DNA of 64,000 bases from Micromonospora rifamycinica. Its GTDB lineage: Bacteria > Actinomycetota > Actinomycetes > Mycobacteriales > Micromonosporaceae. Below are positions 18,137 through 28,100 of this stretch, one piece after another. Position 1 is the first letter of the stretch. Each line of letters begins with the position of its first letter. A program made the position numbers and the translations under genes. The notes under the pieces were generated by a model. That model worked only from the letters and a program-made list of their open reading frames with translations. It ran no database searches and was not told the DNA's origin. The stretch lies in NCBI RefSeq assembly GCF_900090265.1, contig NZ_LT607752.1:1426001-1490000 (forward strand). Reading direction: 5' to 3'.

Positions 18137-19225
18137 GTGATCGAGATCGGCACGCAGGTCGACCTGCTCCACCCCGCAGACCGGGTCTGGCGTGCGGTGA
18201 CCGACCCGGAGCTGCTCGGCCGCTGGTTCGCCGACGCCGAGCCGGTCCCCGGTCGGCCGGACCGGTGGCGGCTACGGACGGCCGGGCTCTCCGGTTTCGA
18301 CACCGACACCGACGTCGAGTGCATCGACCGGCGGACGCCGGAGCTGATCGTCGTACGGTGCCGTGAGGGCACCAGCGACAGCCTGTTGACCTGCTCCGTC
18401 ACCCCCACCGAGGCGGGCTGCCGGGTGCTGGTCCGGGAGGCCGTGGAGCACGGCGACTGGCCCGCCGGGCAGGGCGCCGGCCGCGAGGAGTGCTACCGGC
18501 AGGCGCTGGCCGGACGCCTGCCGGCCCTGCTCGACTGGCTGGCCTTCCGACAGGTCGACCTGCGGCGGGACAGCGCCGCGCCGACCGCCGTGCTGCCGGC
18601 GGCGCTGATGGCCGACGTCGGCCGGCCGCCCGCCCGTCGCCGCCGGGCCACCGGGCTGGGCGTCGGACTGGGGGTGGTCACGCTGGCCCTCGGGCTGACC
18701 GGGTGGGCGCTGTCACGGGGCGGGCCACCCGCCGACCCCGGGGCGGCGCCGGTGGTCCCGGTGCCCGGATCCACCGCGACGCCCGGTCCCACCCGGTCCA
18801 CCGCGACGGCGCGCCCGACGCCGACCCCGACGCCGAGCGGCAGCGCCACGCCGAGCCGGACCCCGTCGGCGACCCCGTCGCGGCGCGCCCCCTCCCCCAC
18901 CCCCACGGCCACCGGGTCGCTGGACGCCCGCTACGAGACCGTGTCGACCCGGCTCTTCGGCTACACCGGCGAGGTGGTGGTGGACAATCCGGGCGGGGCA
19001 CCGACCCCGGCCTGGACGGTGCGGGTCACCCTGCCCCGGGGCAGTTCGGCCGCCGAGGTGAGCGGGGCCGACTGGCGGCAGGACGGCCAGTCGGTCACCT
19101 TCACCGGGCCGGCCGTCCCGGCCGGCGGATCGCAGGTCATCCGGTTCGACGTGCGTACCGCCGATCCCGTCACCAAGGCCCCGACGGGCTGCACGGTCGA
19201 CGAACGCCCCTGTGCCGGCCTGTGA
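18137..19225 (+). CDS. Membrane protein: cytoplasmic SRPBCC (AHSA1-like) domain, TM helix, extracellular CBM2-like domain
   Basis: 362 aa from GTG 18137. The start is chosen because the SRPBCC beta-strand (IEIGTQVDLLHPADRVWRAV) begins at once; there is no SD, but TAGAGT 9-14 bp upstream allows a leaderless transcript. Residues about 1-142 form an AHSA1/START-like hydrophobic-ligand fold with no signal peptide. A basic stop-transfer stretch (RRRRAT) and one membrane helix (about 177-196) follow, then a 60-residue Pro/Thr/Ser linker and a C-terminal beta-sandwich. That last part resembles a CBM2 (VVDNPGG, AWTVRVTLPRG, FTGPAVPAGGSQVIRFDV). The predicted topology is N-in/C-out. I do not know a characterised protein of this architecture. 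It could couple polysaccharide contact outside to a cytoplasmic response, but that is speculation. Confidence 0.82.
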   Translation: MIEIGTQVDLLHPADRVWRAVTDPELLGRWFADAEPVPGRPDRWRLRTAGLSGFDTDTDVECIDRRTPELIVVRCREGTSDSLLTCSVTPTEAGCRVLVREAVEHGDWPAGQGAGREECYRQALAGRLPALLDWLAFRQVDLRRDSAAPTAVLPAALMADVGRPPARRRRATGLGVGLGVVTLALGLTGWALSRGGPPADPGAAPVVPVPGSTATPGPTRSTATARPTPTPTPSGSATPSRTPSATPSRRAPSPTPTATGSLDARYETVSTRLFGYTGEVVVDNPGGAPTPAWTVRVTLPRGSSAAEVSGADWRQDGQSVTFTGPAVPAGGSQVIRFDVRTADPVTKAPTGCTVDERPCAGL

Positions 19226-19300
19226 GCCGGCGCGCGGGGGCGTGGCGACCGCCGGCCGGCACGCGGCGGTGCGGCGGGCCGGGCGGCGCGGGTCGCCCGG

Positions 19301-20353
19301 TCACCGCACCGGCGGCGCGGTGCTCTCCCGGACGGTGAGGGTGGTCGCCAGCTCCAGCCGGACCTGGCTGGTGCGCTCCCCCCGCCCGAGGGCGAGGGCC
19401 AGCTCGGTGGCGGTCGACGCCATCTCCAGCAACGGCTGGTGCACGGTGGTCAGCGCGGGATCCACCAGGGCGGCCATCGGCAGGTCGTCGAAGCCCACCA
19501 CGCTGAGGTCGGTAGGGATCCGCAGCCCCACCTCGCGGGCCGCCTGATAGACCCCGAGGGCCTGGAGGTCGTTGCAGGCGAAGATCGCCGTCGGAGGATC
19601 CGGGCGGCGCAGCAGGCCCAGCGCCGCGGCCCGGCCGTCCTCGTGGGTGAGACCGGCGTGCACGACCAGCTCGGACTCCACCGGCAGACCGGCCGCGTCG
19701 AGGGCGGACCGGTGGCCGTCCAGCCGGGCGCGGCAGCACAGGACGTGTTCGGGGCCGCCGATCATCGCGATCCGGCGGTGACCGAGCTCGATCAGGTGCC
19801 GGGTGGCCGACCGACCGCCGGCCCAGTTCGTCGCGCCGACGAACGGCACGTCCTCGGGCAGCTCGACGGTGGGGTCGAAGACCACGACCGGGATGCCCCG
19901 GGCGCGGAGCTGCTGGCGCTGCTCGGTGTCGAGTTGGGCCACCATGACCAGGCAGTCCGGCCGGCGGGCGAGAGTGTCCTCGATCCAGTACCGGATCGCG
20001 TTGCGCTGCGGCCCGAACTCCGTCAGCACGACGCCGACCCGGTGCTGCCGGGCCGCCCGCTCGACGCCCCGGATGATCTCCAGGCCCCACATGTCCGCGA
20101 TCCGGTCGAAGACCAGCTCCATCATGTTGCTGCGGGTCACCGGCGCGGTCCGGCGATAGCCGTGCTGGTTGATGGCGGCCTCGACCCGGGCCCGGGTGTC
20201 CGCCGCGACGCCGGACCGGCCGTTGATCACCTTCGACACGGTGGGAATCGACACGCCGGCCGATGCGGCGATCGCCGCGATCGTCACCGGCCTGGTGTGG
20301 TCGGCGAACGAGGCCAGGTCACCACCCGGCTTGCCCGTCTCGACGTGCCTCAA
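19301..20353 (-). CDS. LacI-family regulator, probable repressor of the GH5 gene
   Basis: 350 aa from TTG 20353. A GGAGGAGG SD lies 5-6 nt upstream of this TTG, and the helix-turn-helix (VTIAAIAASAGVSIPTVSKV) starts near residue 28. The frame stays open far upstream into the GH5 leader, but nothing there looks coding. The effector domain resembles that of the 8071 LacI protein and ends with LSVVGFDDLPMAALVDPALTT. It is divergent from the GH5 gene. The shared 568-bp intergenic region has three GAAACTT-type elements, one 138 bp before this gene and two in the GH5 promoter, fitting repression plus autoregulation. TVSK-type LacI proteins of actinomycetes are reported to control xylan/cellulose genes via GAAA-N-TTTC sites (from memory of the family). 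Confidence 0.88.
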   Translation of the reverse strand: MRHVETGKPGGDLASFADHTRPVTIAAIAASAGVSIPTVSKVINGRSGVAADTRARVEAAINQHGYRRTAPVTRSNMMELVFDRIADMWGLEIIRGVERAARQHRVGVVLTEFGPQRNAIRYWIEDTLARRPDCLVMVAQLDTEQRQQLRARGIPVVVFDPTVELPEDVPFVGATNWAGGRSATRHLIELGHRRIAMIGGPEHVLCCRARLDGHRSALDAAGLPVESELVVHAGLTHEDGRAAALGLLRRPDPPTAIFACNDLQALGVYQAAREVGLRIPTDLSVVGFDDLPMAALVDPALTTVHQPLLEMASTATELALALGRGERTSQVRLELATTLTVRESTAPPVR

Positions 20354-20490
20354 CCCGGCCTCCTCCACTGTGGCAGCGGCTGTCGGCCGCGCCGGTATCC
20401 GCCCCGCGACCGGGCCGCCGGCACCGTTCAGGAGTCCCAGGATAACCCCGGCCGTCGCCCGCACCGGCCCCGCCCGAACGGCACGGATCG

Positions 20491-20503
20491 CGGAAACTTT
20501 CCG
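20491..20503. promoter_or_regulatory. GAAACTTTC-type operator, LacI-proximal
   Basis: CGGAAACTTTCCG, a perfect odd-centred palindrome 138 bp upstream of the LacI start (20353). Likely autoregulatory site. Confidence 0.6.
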
Positions 20504-20616
20504 ACCAGGCATCGACGACGAAGTGCCCGCCGTCGGTGGCGCTTCGGGCAGCCATGCCCGGATCCGCGGTAGATCGACGTCAGCGGATGCACTTTGCGAT
20601 CGGGCCGATCCCTCCA

Positions 20617-20665
20617 TTGACGCTCGTCGACCGAAACTTGTAAGGTCTGCGACGGAAACTTTCTG
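20617..20665 (+). promoter_or_regulatory. GH5 promoter with two overlapping operators
   Basis: TTGACG (20617-20622) and TAAGGT (20641-20646) are 18 bp apart. CGAAACTTG (20632-20640) lies inside the spacer. CGGAAACTTTCTG (20653-20665) covers the expected start site, 21 bp, or two helical turns, further on. This is the classic layout for steric repression. Confidence 0.65.
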
Positions 20666-20921
20666 AGTCGAAATCCCGATCGTTTCCAGGCGGGAGCCTC
20701 GCCCTTCATCGCGGACGCCCTGGGCAGCGTCCGTACTCGCCACGTCCCCGACCGGGCCGTCAACCGTCCGCACCCGTCCGCACGGCCCGCCCGGGTTGCG
20801 CCGACAGCGCGGCCGGTGGCCCGGCCTGATCCGGTCGACGCCGTACCCGCCAGGGCGGCCCGGTCGGCGCGACGTCCGACGACCCCACCCCACCGGCGCC
20901 ACCATGGCGAGGAGTTCCCTG

Positions 20922-23024
20922 ATGACTTCGCACCACACCCGAAGAATGCGACAGCGAGCCGGCCTGCTCGCCGGCACGCTCGCCGCGCTGCTGCTGGCGG
21001 GCCTGATGGTCGCCGGCAACGCGCAGGCCGCCGCCGGCTGCCGCGTGACGTACGCCGTGCCCTCGCAGTGGCAGGGCGGCTTCACCGCCGACGTCAAGAT
21101 CACCAACCTCGGCGACCCGATCGCCGGGTGGACCCTGGCCTGGACCTTCCCGGCCGGTCAGCGGGTCACCCAGGCCTGGAACACCACCGTCGCCGCCACC
21201 GGCGACCGGGCCACCGCCACGAACCTGAGCTACAACGCGGCGATCGCCACCAACGGCACGGTCTCCTTCGGTTTCAACGGGTCGTGGTCGGGCAGCAACC
21301 CGGCACCGACCTCGTTCTCCCTCAACGGCGTCGCCTGCACCGGCGAAGTGGGAGGCACCCCGACGCCGCCCCCCACCACCGCCCCGCCGTCCCCGACGCC
21401 GACCACCTCCCCGTCGCCGTCCCCCTCGCCCGGGGGCGACGCGACGGCCACGGTGGCCGCGATGCAACCCGGCTGGAACCTGGGCAACACCCTCGACGCC
21501 ATCCCCGACGAGACGGCGTGGGGCAATCCGCTGACCAGCCAGGCGCTGCTGCGCCAGGTGCGCTCGCAGGGCTACCGCAGCATCCGGATCCCGGTGACCT
21601 GGACCGACCATACCGGACCGGCCCCGACATACACCATCGACCCGGTCTGGCTGGGCCGGGTGCGCCAGGTGGTCGACTGGTCGCTGGCCGAGGGCTTCTA
21701 CGTGATGATCAACCTGCACCACGACTCCTGGCAGTGGATCAACGGGTACCCGGGTGACCGCACCACCGTGCTCAACCGGTACACCGCGCTGTGGACCCAG
21801 CTCGCCACCACCTTCCGCGACCACTCCGCCAAGCTGGTGTTCGAGAACATCAACGAGCCGCAGTTCAACGGCACCGCCGACGACGCCCAGAGCGACGAGG
21901 TGCTGCGCGAACTCCACCTGGCGTTCGTCCGCCTGGTCCGCCAGTCCGGCGGGACCAACGCCACCCGGCTGCTGGTGCTGCCCACCCTGCACACCAGCGG
22001 CGAGCAGGCCCGGATGGACGCGCTCAACACCACCATCAGCCAGCTCCGCGACCCCAACATCGCCGCGACCATCCACTTCTACGGGTACTGGCCGTTCAGC
22101 GTGAACATCGCCGGCGGCACCCGCTACGACAGCAACGTCGAGCAGGACCTCGTCGGCACCTTCGAGCGCGCCCGCGCCTCGTTCGTCGCCCGGGGCATCC
22201 CCGTGATCATCGGTGAGTGGGCGCTGCTCAGCTACGACTACACCCGGCCCGGCATCATCGAACGCGGCGAGTTGCTGAAGTTCTTCGAGGCCGTCGGCTA
22301 CCACGCCCGGCTGCGCAACCTCACCACGATGCTCTGGGACGCCGGATCCTTCCTCAACCGCAACACCCTGCAATGGCGGGACCAGGGCATCTTCGACCTG
22401 ATGAAGGCGAGCTGGACCACCCGCTCGGCCACCGCATCCACGGATCAGGTCTACCTGCCCCGCACCGGCGCCATCACCGCCAGGACGCTCACCCTCAACC
22501 TGAACGGCACCTCGTTCCAGGGTCTGCGGCAGGGCAGCACCAACCTGGTCAACGGCACCGACTACACCGTCTCCGGCACCACCCTCACCCTCACGGCGTC
22601 GGCGCTGACCCGCCTGGCCGGCAACCGCGCCCCGGGGGTCAACGCCACCATCGAGGCCCGCTTCTCGCAGGGCGTGCCGTGGCAGATCAGCATCATCTCC
22701 GCCGACAGGCCCACCCAGTCGGCGGCCACCGGCACCACCGCCTCGTTCGCCATCCCCACCCAGTTCCGTGGTGACCAGCTCGCCACCATGGAGGCCAAGT
22801 ACGCCGACGGCAGCGGCGCCGGCCCGGCCAACTGGACCTCCTACAAGGAGTTCTGGACGCACTTCCAACCGGACTACAGCGCCAGCACCATCCTGCTGAA
22901 GCCCGAGTTCTTCGCCGAGGTCAACGACGGCCCGGTCACCCTGACCTTCCACTTCTGGAGCGGCACGCAGGTCACGTACCGCATCACGAAGACCGGAAGC
23001 TCGGTCACCGGCAGCCCGGCCTGA
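20922..23024 (+). CDS. Secreted GH5 endoglucanase/xyloglucanase: CBM2-GH5-CBM_X2-CBM46-like
   Basis: 700 aa; ATG 20922 is preferred over an ATG six codons upstream because GAGGAG is 7 nt before it. Signal peptide to about residue 36, CBM2 about 37-140, Pro/Thr/Ser linker to about 172, GH5 barrel about 173-478. Its first strand is PGWNLGNTLDAIP; acid/base Glu312 is in ENINEPQ and nucleophile Glu432 in IIGEWALL. Two further beta domains follow: an Ig-like X2 module (about 485-575, LTLNLNGTSFQGL to IEARFSQG) and a CBM46-like module (about 580-690). That GH5-X2-CBM46 order is known from GH5 subfamily 4 enzymes acting on cellulose, mixed-linkage glucan or xyloglucan. A strong hairpin follows the stop. 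Confidence 0.93.
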   Translation: MTSHHTRRMRQRAGLLAGTLAALLLAGLMVAGNAQAAAGCRVTYAVPSQWQGGFTADVKITNLGDPIAGWTLAWTFPAGQRVTQAWNTTVAATGDRATATNLSYNAAIATNGTVSFGFNGSWSGSNPAPTSFSLNGVACTGEVGGTPTPPPTTAPPSPTPTTSPSPSPSPGGDATATVAAMQPGWNLGNTLDAIPDETAWGNPLTSQALLRQVRSQGYRSIRIPVTWTDHTGPAPTYTIDPVWLGRVRQVVDWSLAEGFYVMINLHHDSWQWINGYPGDRTTVLNRYTALWTQLATTFRDHSAKLVFENINEPQFNGTADDAQSDEVLRELHLAFVRLVRQSGGTNATRLLVLPTLHTSGEQARMDALNTTISQLRDPNIAATIHFYGYWPFSVNIAGGTRYDSNVEQDLVGTFERARASFVARGIPVIIGEWALLSYDYTRPGIIERGELLKFFEAVGYHARLRNLTTMLWDAGSFLNRNTLQWRDQGIFDLMKASWTTRSATASTDQVYLPRTGAITARTLTLNLNGTSFQGLRQGSTNLVNGTDYTVSGTTLTLTASALTRLAGNRAPGVNATIEARFSQGVPWQISIISADRPTQSAATGTTASFAIPTQFRGDQLATMEAKYADGSGAGPANWTSYKEFWTHFQPDYSASTILLKPEFFAEVNDGPVTLTFHFWSGTQVTYRITKTGSSVTGSPA

Positions 23025-23025
23025 C

Positions 23026-23069
23026 CGGTCGGGGCGTCGCGGAGCCGTCAACCCGCGACGCCCCGACCG
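23026..23069 (+). terminator. Terminator of the GH5 gene
   Basis: A perfect 17-bp stem (23026-23042 with 23053-23069) and 10-nt loop, starting 2 bp after the stop codon. Further GC-rich imperfect 35-bp repeats follow up to about 23160. Confidence 0.8.
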
Positions 23070-23187
23070 CCGGTCGGCCTGCGACGCCCCCTCCGCCAAT
23101 CGGGTCGCGAGACCCCGTCCGCCGGTCGCCCCGCGACACCCCCTCCGCGGTCGGTCGTGGCCCGTCCGGGCGGCCAGGCGGCCACTC

Positions 23188-25104
23188 TCAGGGCAGCCAG
23201 GAGGCCTCGGCCAGTGCCCGCGACGCCGCCCCCTCGTAGACCGCCAGTGCCAGCCAGGACTCCGCGAACGCCTGACCGTCGTCATCGGTGAGCCGCCCGA
23301 AGGCGTCCCGGGGACGGGCCCGGGCCGCGTCGCCCAGAGTCGTGAGCAGCTGCGCGCCCAGATCCAGCCGGGCCGACCGCAGGCGCTGCGCCACCGGATC
23401 GGCCAGCGCCTGGACCGCCCGGCCACCCGAGACGACCCGCTCCACCTGCCGACGCAGCAGTCCCCCCGCGGCATCACCGACCCGCGGACCCGGCACGGGA
23501 CCGGCGCGGCCCGGGGACGCATCGTCCACCGACCCCGGGTCGCCCGCCCTGAGCTGGCTGGAGTGCAGCCGGTCGAAGCCGAGATCGGCGTGCCCCGCCC
23601 AGCTCTCCGGCAGGTCGAGCCCCGGCCCGTCGACCGACGTCGGCCCCACCGAGAGCGCCTGGACCGTCGCCCGGCGGGCCGGATCGAGCCGACCCACCAA
23701 CCGCAGCTCCGCCCCTGCCGCCCGGGCCAGCAACCGCAGGTTGTCCCGGTACGGCAGGACGGCGTGCTCGTCGGCGGCGGTCAGCGTCAGCACCGCCCCG
23801 TCGCCGGTCTCGACGAGGACGGTGTGCTCGTGGCCGCCCAGCACCCGCACGGTCAGGAAGAGCAGGTCCGCGCCGGCCGGACGCTCCGGCACCGGCAGGG
23901 TCACCGCGTCGAAGGCCCGCCGTACCTGCTCGGGCAGGGGCTGCGTCCACAACCCGGCCAGCGGCTCGTCGGCCCAACCGGCACCGGCGGCGCGCACCGC
24001 CCGTACCGCCCGGCCGGCCCCCAACTGCCCCGAGTCCGACGCGGTGCCACCGGACACCACCAGCCCGGCCCGGGTGAGCTGCCGGTGGCTGAGCCCCGAC
24101 TCGCCCACCGCCACCGTGGCGTCGCCCGCGCCGACGGCCCGTCCCACGTCGCCCGGGGCGAGATCGGCGACCGTCCACAGCCGACCGGTGCGGTCCGCCA
24201 GATAGGTGACCACCCCGGCGTACCCGGAATCCGTCACCACCGGCACCGTGCAGAGCCCGTACAGGCGCAGGCCCGCCTGTGGGTCGTAGGCCCGTCGGGC
24301 GACACCCAGCAGCGCCCCCAGTTCATCGGCCGGTGGCGCGGCCCCGCGCAGCCGACGCGACACCGCCAGCAGCTCGCGCAGGTCGTCGGTCAGCTCGGCG
24401 AGCCGGTGGTGCGGTTCGGCCTCCCGGGCGGCCCGCAGTCCCGCCGCGACCCGGGTGCCGGACGCGGCGGCACGGTGCAGACCGTTGGTCCTGGCCTCGT
24501 GCACCGCCCGCAGCAGGGCGGTCCGTAGCACCACCCCGCAGCCGACCACCCCCGCCGCCAGCACCTCCACCGCCACCCGCCACAGCCCTTCGGCGGCGAC
24601 CCGCTGACGGTCGGTGAGCCCGCCGTCCGACGCCGCACCGGCCGCCGGGGGAGCCGGGGTGCCACCGCCCGCCACAGCCGCCGCACCGGCGGGCGGCGCG
24701 GCAGCGGCATCGGCGGGCGGGGCTGCGGTGCCAGCGGCGGGCACCCCGGGCACCGGACCGCCGGGGCGGCCGACGGACGGATCGCCAGGTCGGACGGCGG
24801 ACGGCGGCGACGGGGCCGCGTCGTCCACCGGGGCGAGGGCGAGCACCGCCATCCGGTGCAGGCAGTTCGGCGCGAGCAGGCAACTGCACCGGACGTCGGC
24901 GGCACCGCGCACCACCCCGTCGACCGCCACCAGGGTCACCGTCGTCGACTCGTCGACCCGGACCGTCACCCCGTCGGCCGTGCCGGTGACCGGCCAGCCA
25001 CGGGCGCGGACCACCGCGTCGTCCACCTTCCTGCGCAGCCGCGCCGGCAACGCGTCCAACGCCTCGGCCAGCACCGGCGCGGTCACCGCCGGCAGAGCGG
25101 TCAT
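23188..25104 (-). CDS. SWIM zinc-finger protein (YehQ-like)
   Basis: 638 aa from ATG 25104, whose ATGA overlaps the stop of the VWA gene. The SWIM motif C-x-C-x5-C-x-H lies at residues 73-83 (CSCLLAPNCLH), in a long, otherwise uncharacterised soluble protein with an Ala/Pro/Gly-rich insertion at about 105-165. SWIM domains bind zinc and can contact DNA or protein. Last gene of the operon with MoxR and VWA partners; the E. coli yehLMPQ cluster has the same combination. No enzymatic motif is seen. Confidence 0.85.
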   Translation of the reverse strand: MTALPAVTAPVLAEALDALPARLRRKVDDAVVRARGWPVTGTADGVTVRVDESTTVTLVAVDGVVRGAADVRCSCLLAPNCLHRMAVLALAPVDDAAPSPPSAVRPGDPSVGRPGGPVPGVPAAGTAAPPADAAAAPPAGAAAVAGGGTPAPPAAGAASDGGLTDRQRVAAEGLWRVAVEVLAAGVVGCGVVLRTALLRAVHEARTNGLHRAAASGTRVAAGLRAAREAEPHHRLAELTDDLRELLAVSRRLRGAAPPADELGALLGVARRAYDPQAGLRLYGLCTVPVVTDSGYAGVVTYLADRTGRLWTVADLAPGDVGRAVGAGDATVAVGESGLSHRQLTRAGLVVSGGTASDSGQLGAGRAVRAVRAAGAGWADEPLAGLWTQPLPEQVRRAFDAVTLPVPERPAGADLLFLTVRVLGGHEHTVLVETGDGAVLTLTAADEHAVLPYRDNLRLLARAAGAELRLVGRLDPARRATVQALSVGPTSVDGPGLDLPESWAGHADLGFDRLHSSQLRAGDPGSVDDASPGRAGPVPGPRVGDAAGGLLRRQVERVVSGGRAVQALADPVAQRLRSARLDLGAQLLTTLGDAARARPRDAFGRLTDDDGQAFAESWLALAVYEGAASRALAEASWLP

Positions 25105-28100
25105 CGGCGGACCTGCTCGCCGACCCACCGGGCCAGCTCCAGCGGGCTCAACGCGGCGACCGGCATGCCCGCCGCCACCAGCTGGCCCGCCGCCGACACC
25201 GAGTAGCGGGGCCGACCGGCGTCGTCCAGGCTGGCGCAGCCCAGCACCTGGCAGCCCGCCTCGACCAACGCCCGGGTCTCCGCCAGCAGTCCACCCATCG
25301 GGAAGCCCTCCTCGAAGTCGCTGATCACGACCACCATCGTCCGCTGCGGCACGGTGACCAACGACCGGGCGTACCGCAACCCGGCCGCGATGTGGGTGCC
25401 CCCGCCGACGCTGACCTCCAGCAGCAGGGCCAGCGGGTCGTCCACCCGGTCGGAGAGGTCCACGATCTCGGTGGAGAAGGCGACGAAGTGGGTGCTGAGC
25501 GCCGGGACACCGGCCAGCACGGCGGCGGTGAGCGCCGACCAGATCACCGACTCCTCCATCGAACCGGAGACGTCGACGACGAGCACCAGCCGCCAGTCCA
25601 CCCCCCGACGGGCGCGGCTGCGGAACACCGGCCGGTCCGGCACCAGCATGACCCGCCCCTGCGCGTCGCGGCGGATGGTGGCCAGGTTGGCCCGCAGCGT
25701 CCGGGGCAGGTCCAGCGGCCCGCCCGGCCGGGGGGTGGGACGGGGGGTGGTCAGCCCGGTCAGCGCCGGGCGCAACCGGGCGGCCAACTGCCTGGTCAGC
25801 TCCGCCACCAGGCGGGCGACCAGTGGTCGCAGCCGCGCCACCGTGGACTCCGGCAGACCGCCCGCGAGGGTGAGCACGTCCCGGAGCAACTCGACGGACG
25901 GACGCACCGCCGCCGGATCCAGCTCGGCGACCGCGTCCAGCCGGCCCGCCTCGACGGCCCGCGCCAACACCTCCTCACGCACCCCGGGGCCGAACAGGGC
26001 GGACAGCTCCTCCGCCCACTCGCGTACGCCGGGAAACGACGCCTCCCGACCGGCCCGACCGGCCGCCTCGGCACCGGCCCCTTCGCCCCGGCCCGCGCCA
26101 TACAGCTCGTCGAGCGCGGTGGCGTAGCGGCGGGCGCGCGGCCCCACCCGGGCGGACTCCCGGCCGAGCACGAGCCGCCACCGGTCCACCGTCGAGAGCC
26201 CACCGGCGGGCCTGCGCCGGTCCGCCGGCCGCGCCGCGGCGGCGACCGCCGCCGGCTCCGGCGACGACGCCGCCGGACCGGGGGTGAGCAGGCCCTCCCG
26301 CAGCAGCGCCTCCCGACCGGCCCGGTCGGCGCGCAGCCGGACCAGCAGGGCCTCCGGATCGTCGAGCACCGCGATGTCGGCCGCCGGACCGGTGTCGTCG
26401 AGCCGTTCCCGGACCACCTCCAGCAGCCGGTCCCGGCCCGCCGGGCTGACCACGTGGAAGCCGGCACGCAGCGCCGGTAGCCGGGCGAGGAACTCCTCGT
26501 CGGGCACCGTCTCGATCCGGTCGAGGAAGCCGTCCAGCACCTCACCGCTGGCCCGCAGCAGCGGTTCGGCGACGACCAGCAGCCCGGTCAGCCGTCCCTG
26601 GAGCTGCTGCCGCCCGGTGGGCGTGGTCGCGGTGTCCCACCAGGACGCGACGAGCCGGCCGAGGGCCGCCGGCTCCCGCAGGCCGAGCAGGACCTGGACC
26701 GCGCCGGCCGCGGCGGCCATCAGCGGGGTGCCCCCGGCGGCGAGCCGGGCCAGACAGTCGGCCAGGCGCAACCCCGCCCCGGCCGCGTCGGCCCGCTGGG
26801 CGAGCGTGGCCAACGCCTCGGCACTGGCCGCGTCCTCGGCACCGGCCAGCCCGTCGACCTGCCGGATCGCCGCGCCCTCCAGCGCCTCGACGGCCCGCCC
26901 CAGCTCACCCGGCGACATCCCGGACCCACCGGGCAGGTGGCCGAGGCGCAGCCGGTCGAGCAGCGCCAACGCGGCGACCAGCTCACCGAGGCTGCCCTCC
27001 GCCGGCACGGTGACCGACACCTCGGCGAGCCGGCGCGCGGCCAACCCGGCCAGGTCGCACCGCGCGGCGTCCGCCAACCCCGCGATCACCGCGGCGACGG
27101 TCGGCCCCCCGTCGGCCCGTTCCCGCCGTCGCCGCTCCACCAGCGCACCCTCGGTGGCCTGCCCCAGGGTCACCCCGCGCAGCCCGGCCACCTCGATCGT
27201 CGCCTCGGTCCGGGGGGACCACTCCACCCGCCAACGGGTGGTGACAGTATCCACCCCGCCGACCCCCGCGCCGCCGGCCGGCGCGGCGTAGTCGACACCG
27301 CAGACCACCAGCCGGTGCAGCGCGATCTCCCGCCGCCGGTCCAGGGCGGACCGGAGCGGGTCCAGCCGCAGCTCCCGGGCCGGGTCGCCGGCCCCGGGCA
27401 GACGCAACCGGGTCAGCAGCTCGCGCACCGCCGGGGCCAGCCCGGAGCGCGGGGTGCCGGGGGCCAACGCGCCCCGCCGGTCGCCGACGAGCACCTGTTC
27501 CATCCCGCCGGCCACCGCGCGGCCCCGACCGAGGACCTCGCCGTGGGCGAGCACGCTCTGGATCGCCTCGACCAGCTCACCCCGGCCCGGTGCCGGCAGG
27601 CCGCGCAGCCGGGCCAGGTCGAGCGCGAGCCGGACCGCCTCCCGGGCCTCGCCCGGACCGGCTGGGTGACCGGCCCGGCGGATCGCCGCACAGACCGCCA
27701 CCACCGCGCCGGTCGTCGCCGACTCGACGGCCGCGGGGTCACCGTCGGCGGCGAGCACCGACTGCTGCCACTGCGGATCGCGGATGCCGGCCGGGTAGCC
27801 CGACCGGGCGTCGAGCAGCCCGAACGTGTACGGCACCAGCGAGGTCACCACCGACGACGCACCCGCCGGGCCGGCCGGTGGCGGGTCCTGCGCGCCGGTC
27901 AGCAGCGCCGGGGCATGGAATGCGCCGACCAGGGCGGCGACCCGGCCCTGCCCCGCCTCGGCCAGGCACCGCCGCATCCACGCCTCCCGCCGCAGGTCGA
28001 GGGGGGACACCCCCGGCCCCCGCTCGGCGTCGGCCCGCATCGCCCAGCCGACCGCGAGCGCCGCCCGGCGGACCGCCTCCGGGTCCGCGCCGGGTGCCCG

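Larger units (their letters stand above)
20354..20921. other. 568-bp divergent regulatory region
   Basis: Contains the GH5 promoter, three GAAACTT-type operators and a leader of about 270 nt for the GH5 mRNA. No gene is recognised. GAGGAG precedes the ATG at 20922. Confidence 0.5.

Noticed and set aside
20354-21106. Long N-terminal extension of the LacI protein to 21106
   Set aside because: It would cross the GH5 promoter and signal-peptide region and shows no LacI-like or other domain; TTG 20353 has an excellent SD and family-typical N-terminus.
23070-23165. CRISPR-like repeats
   Set aside because: Imperfect 35-bp GC-rich repeats without constant spacers or cas genes; likely decayed hairpin sequence. 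No CRISPR array was seen anywhere in the window.
20760-23522. A 920-codon minus-strand frame opposite the GH5 gene
   Set aside because: Composition is shadow-like (Gly/Arg/Val/Asp/His), there is no SD, and the plus strand has signal peptide, CBM2 and GH5 motifs.
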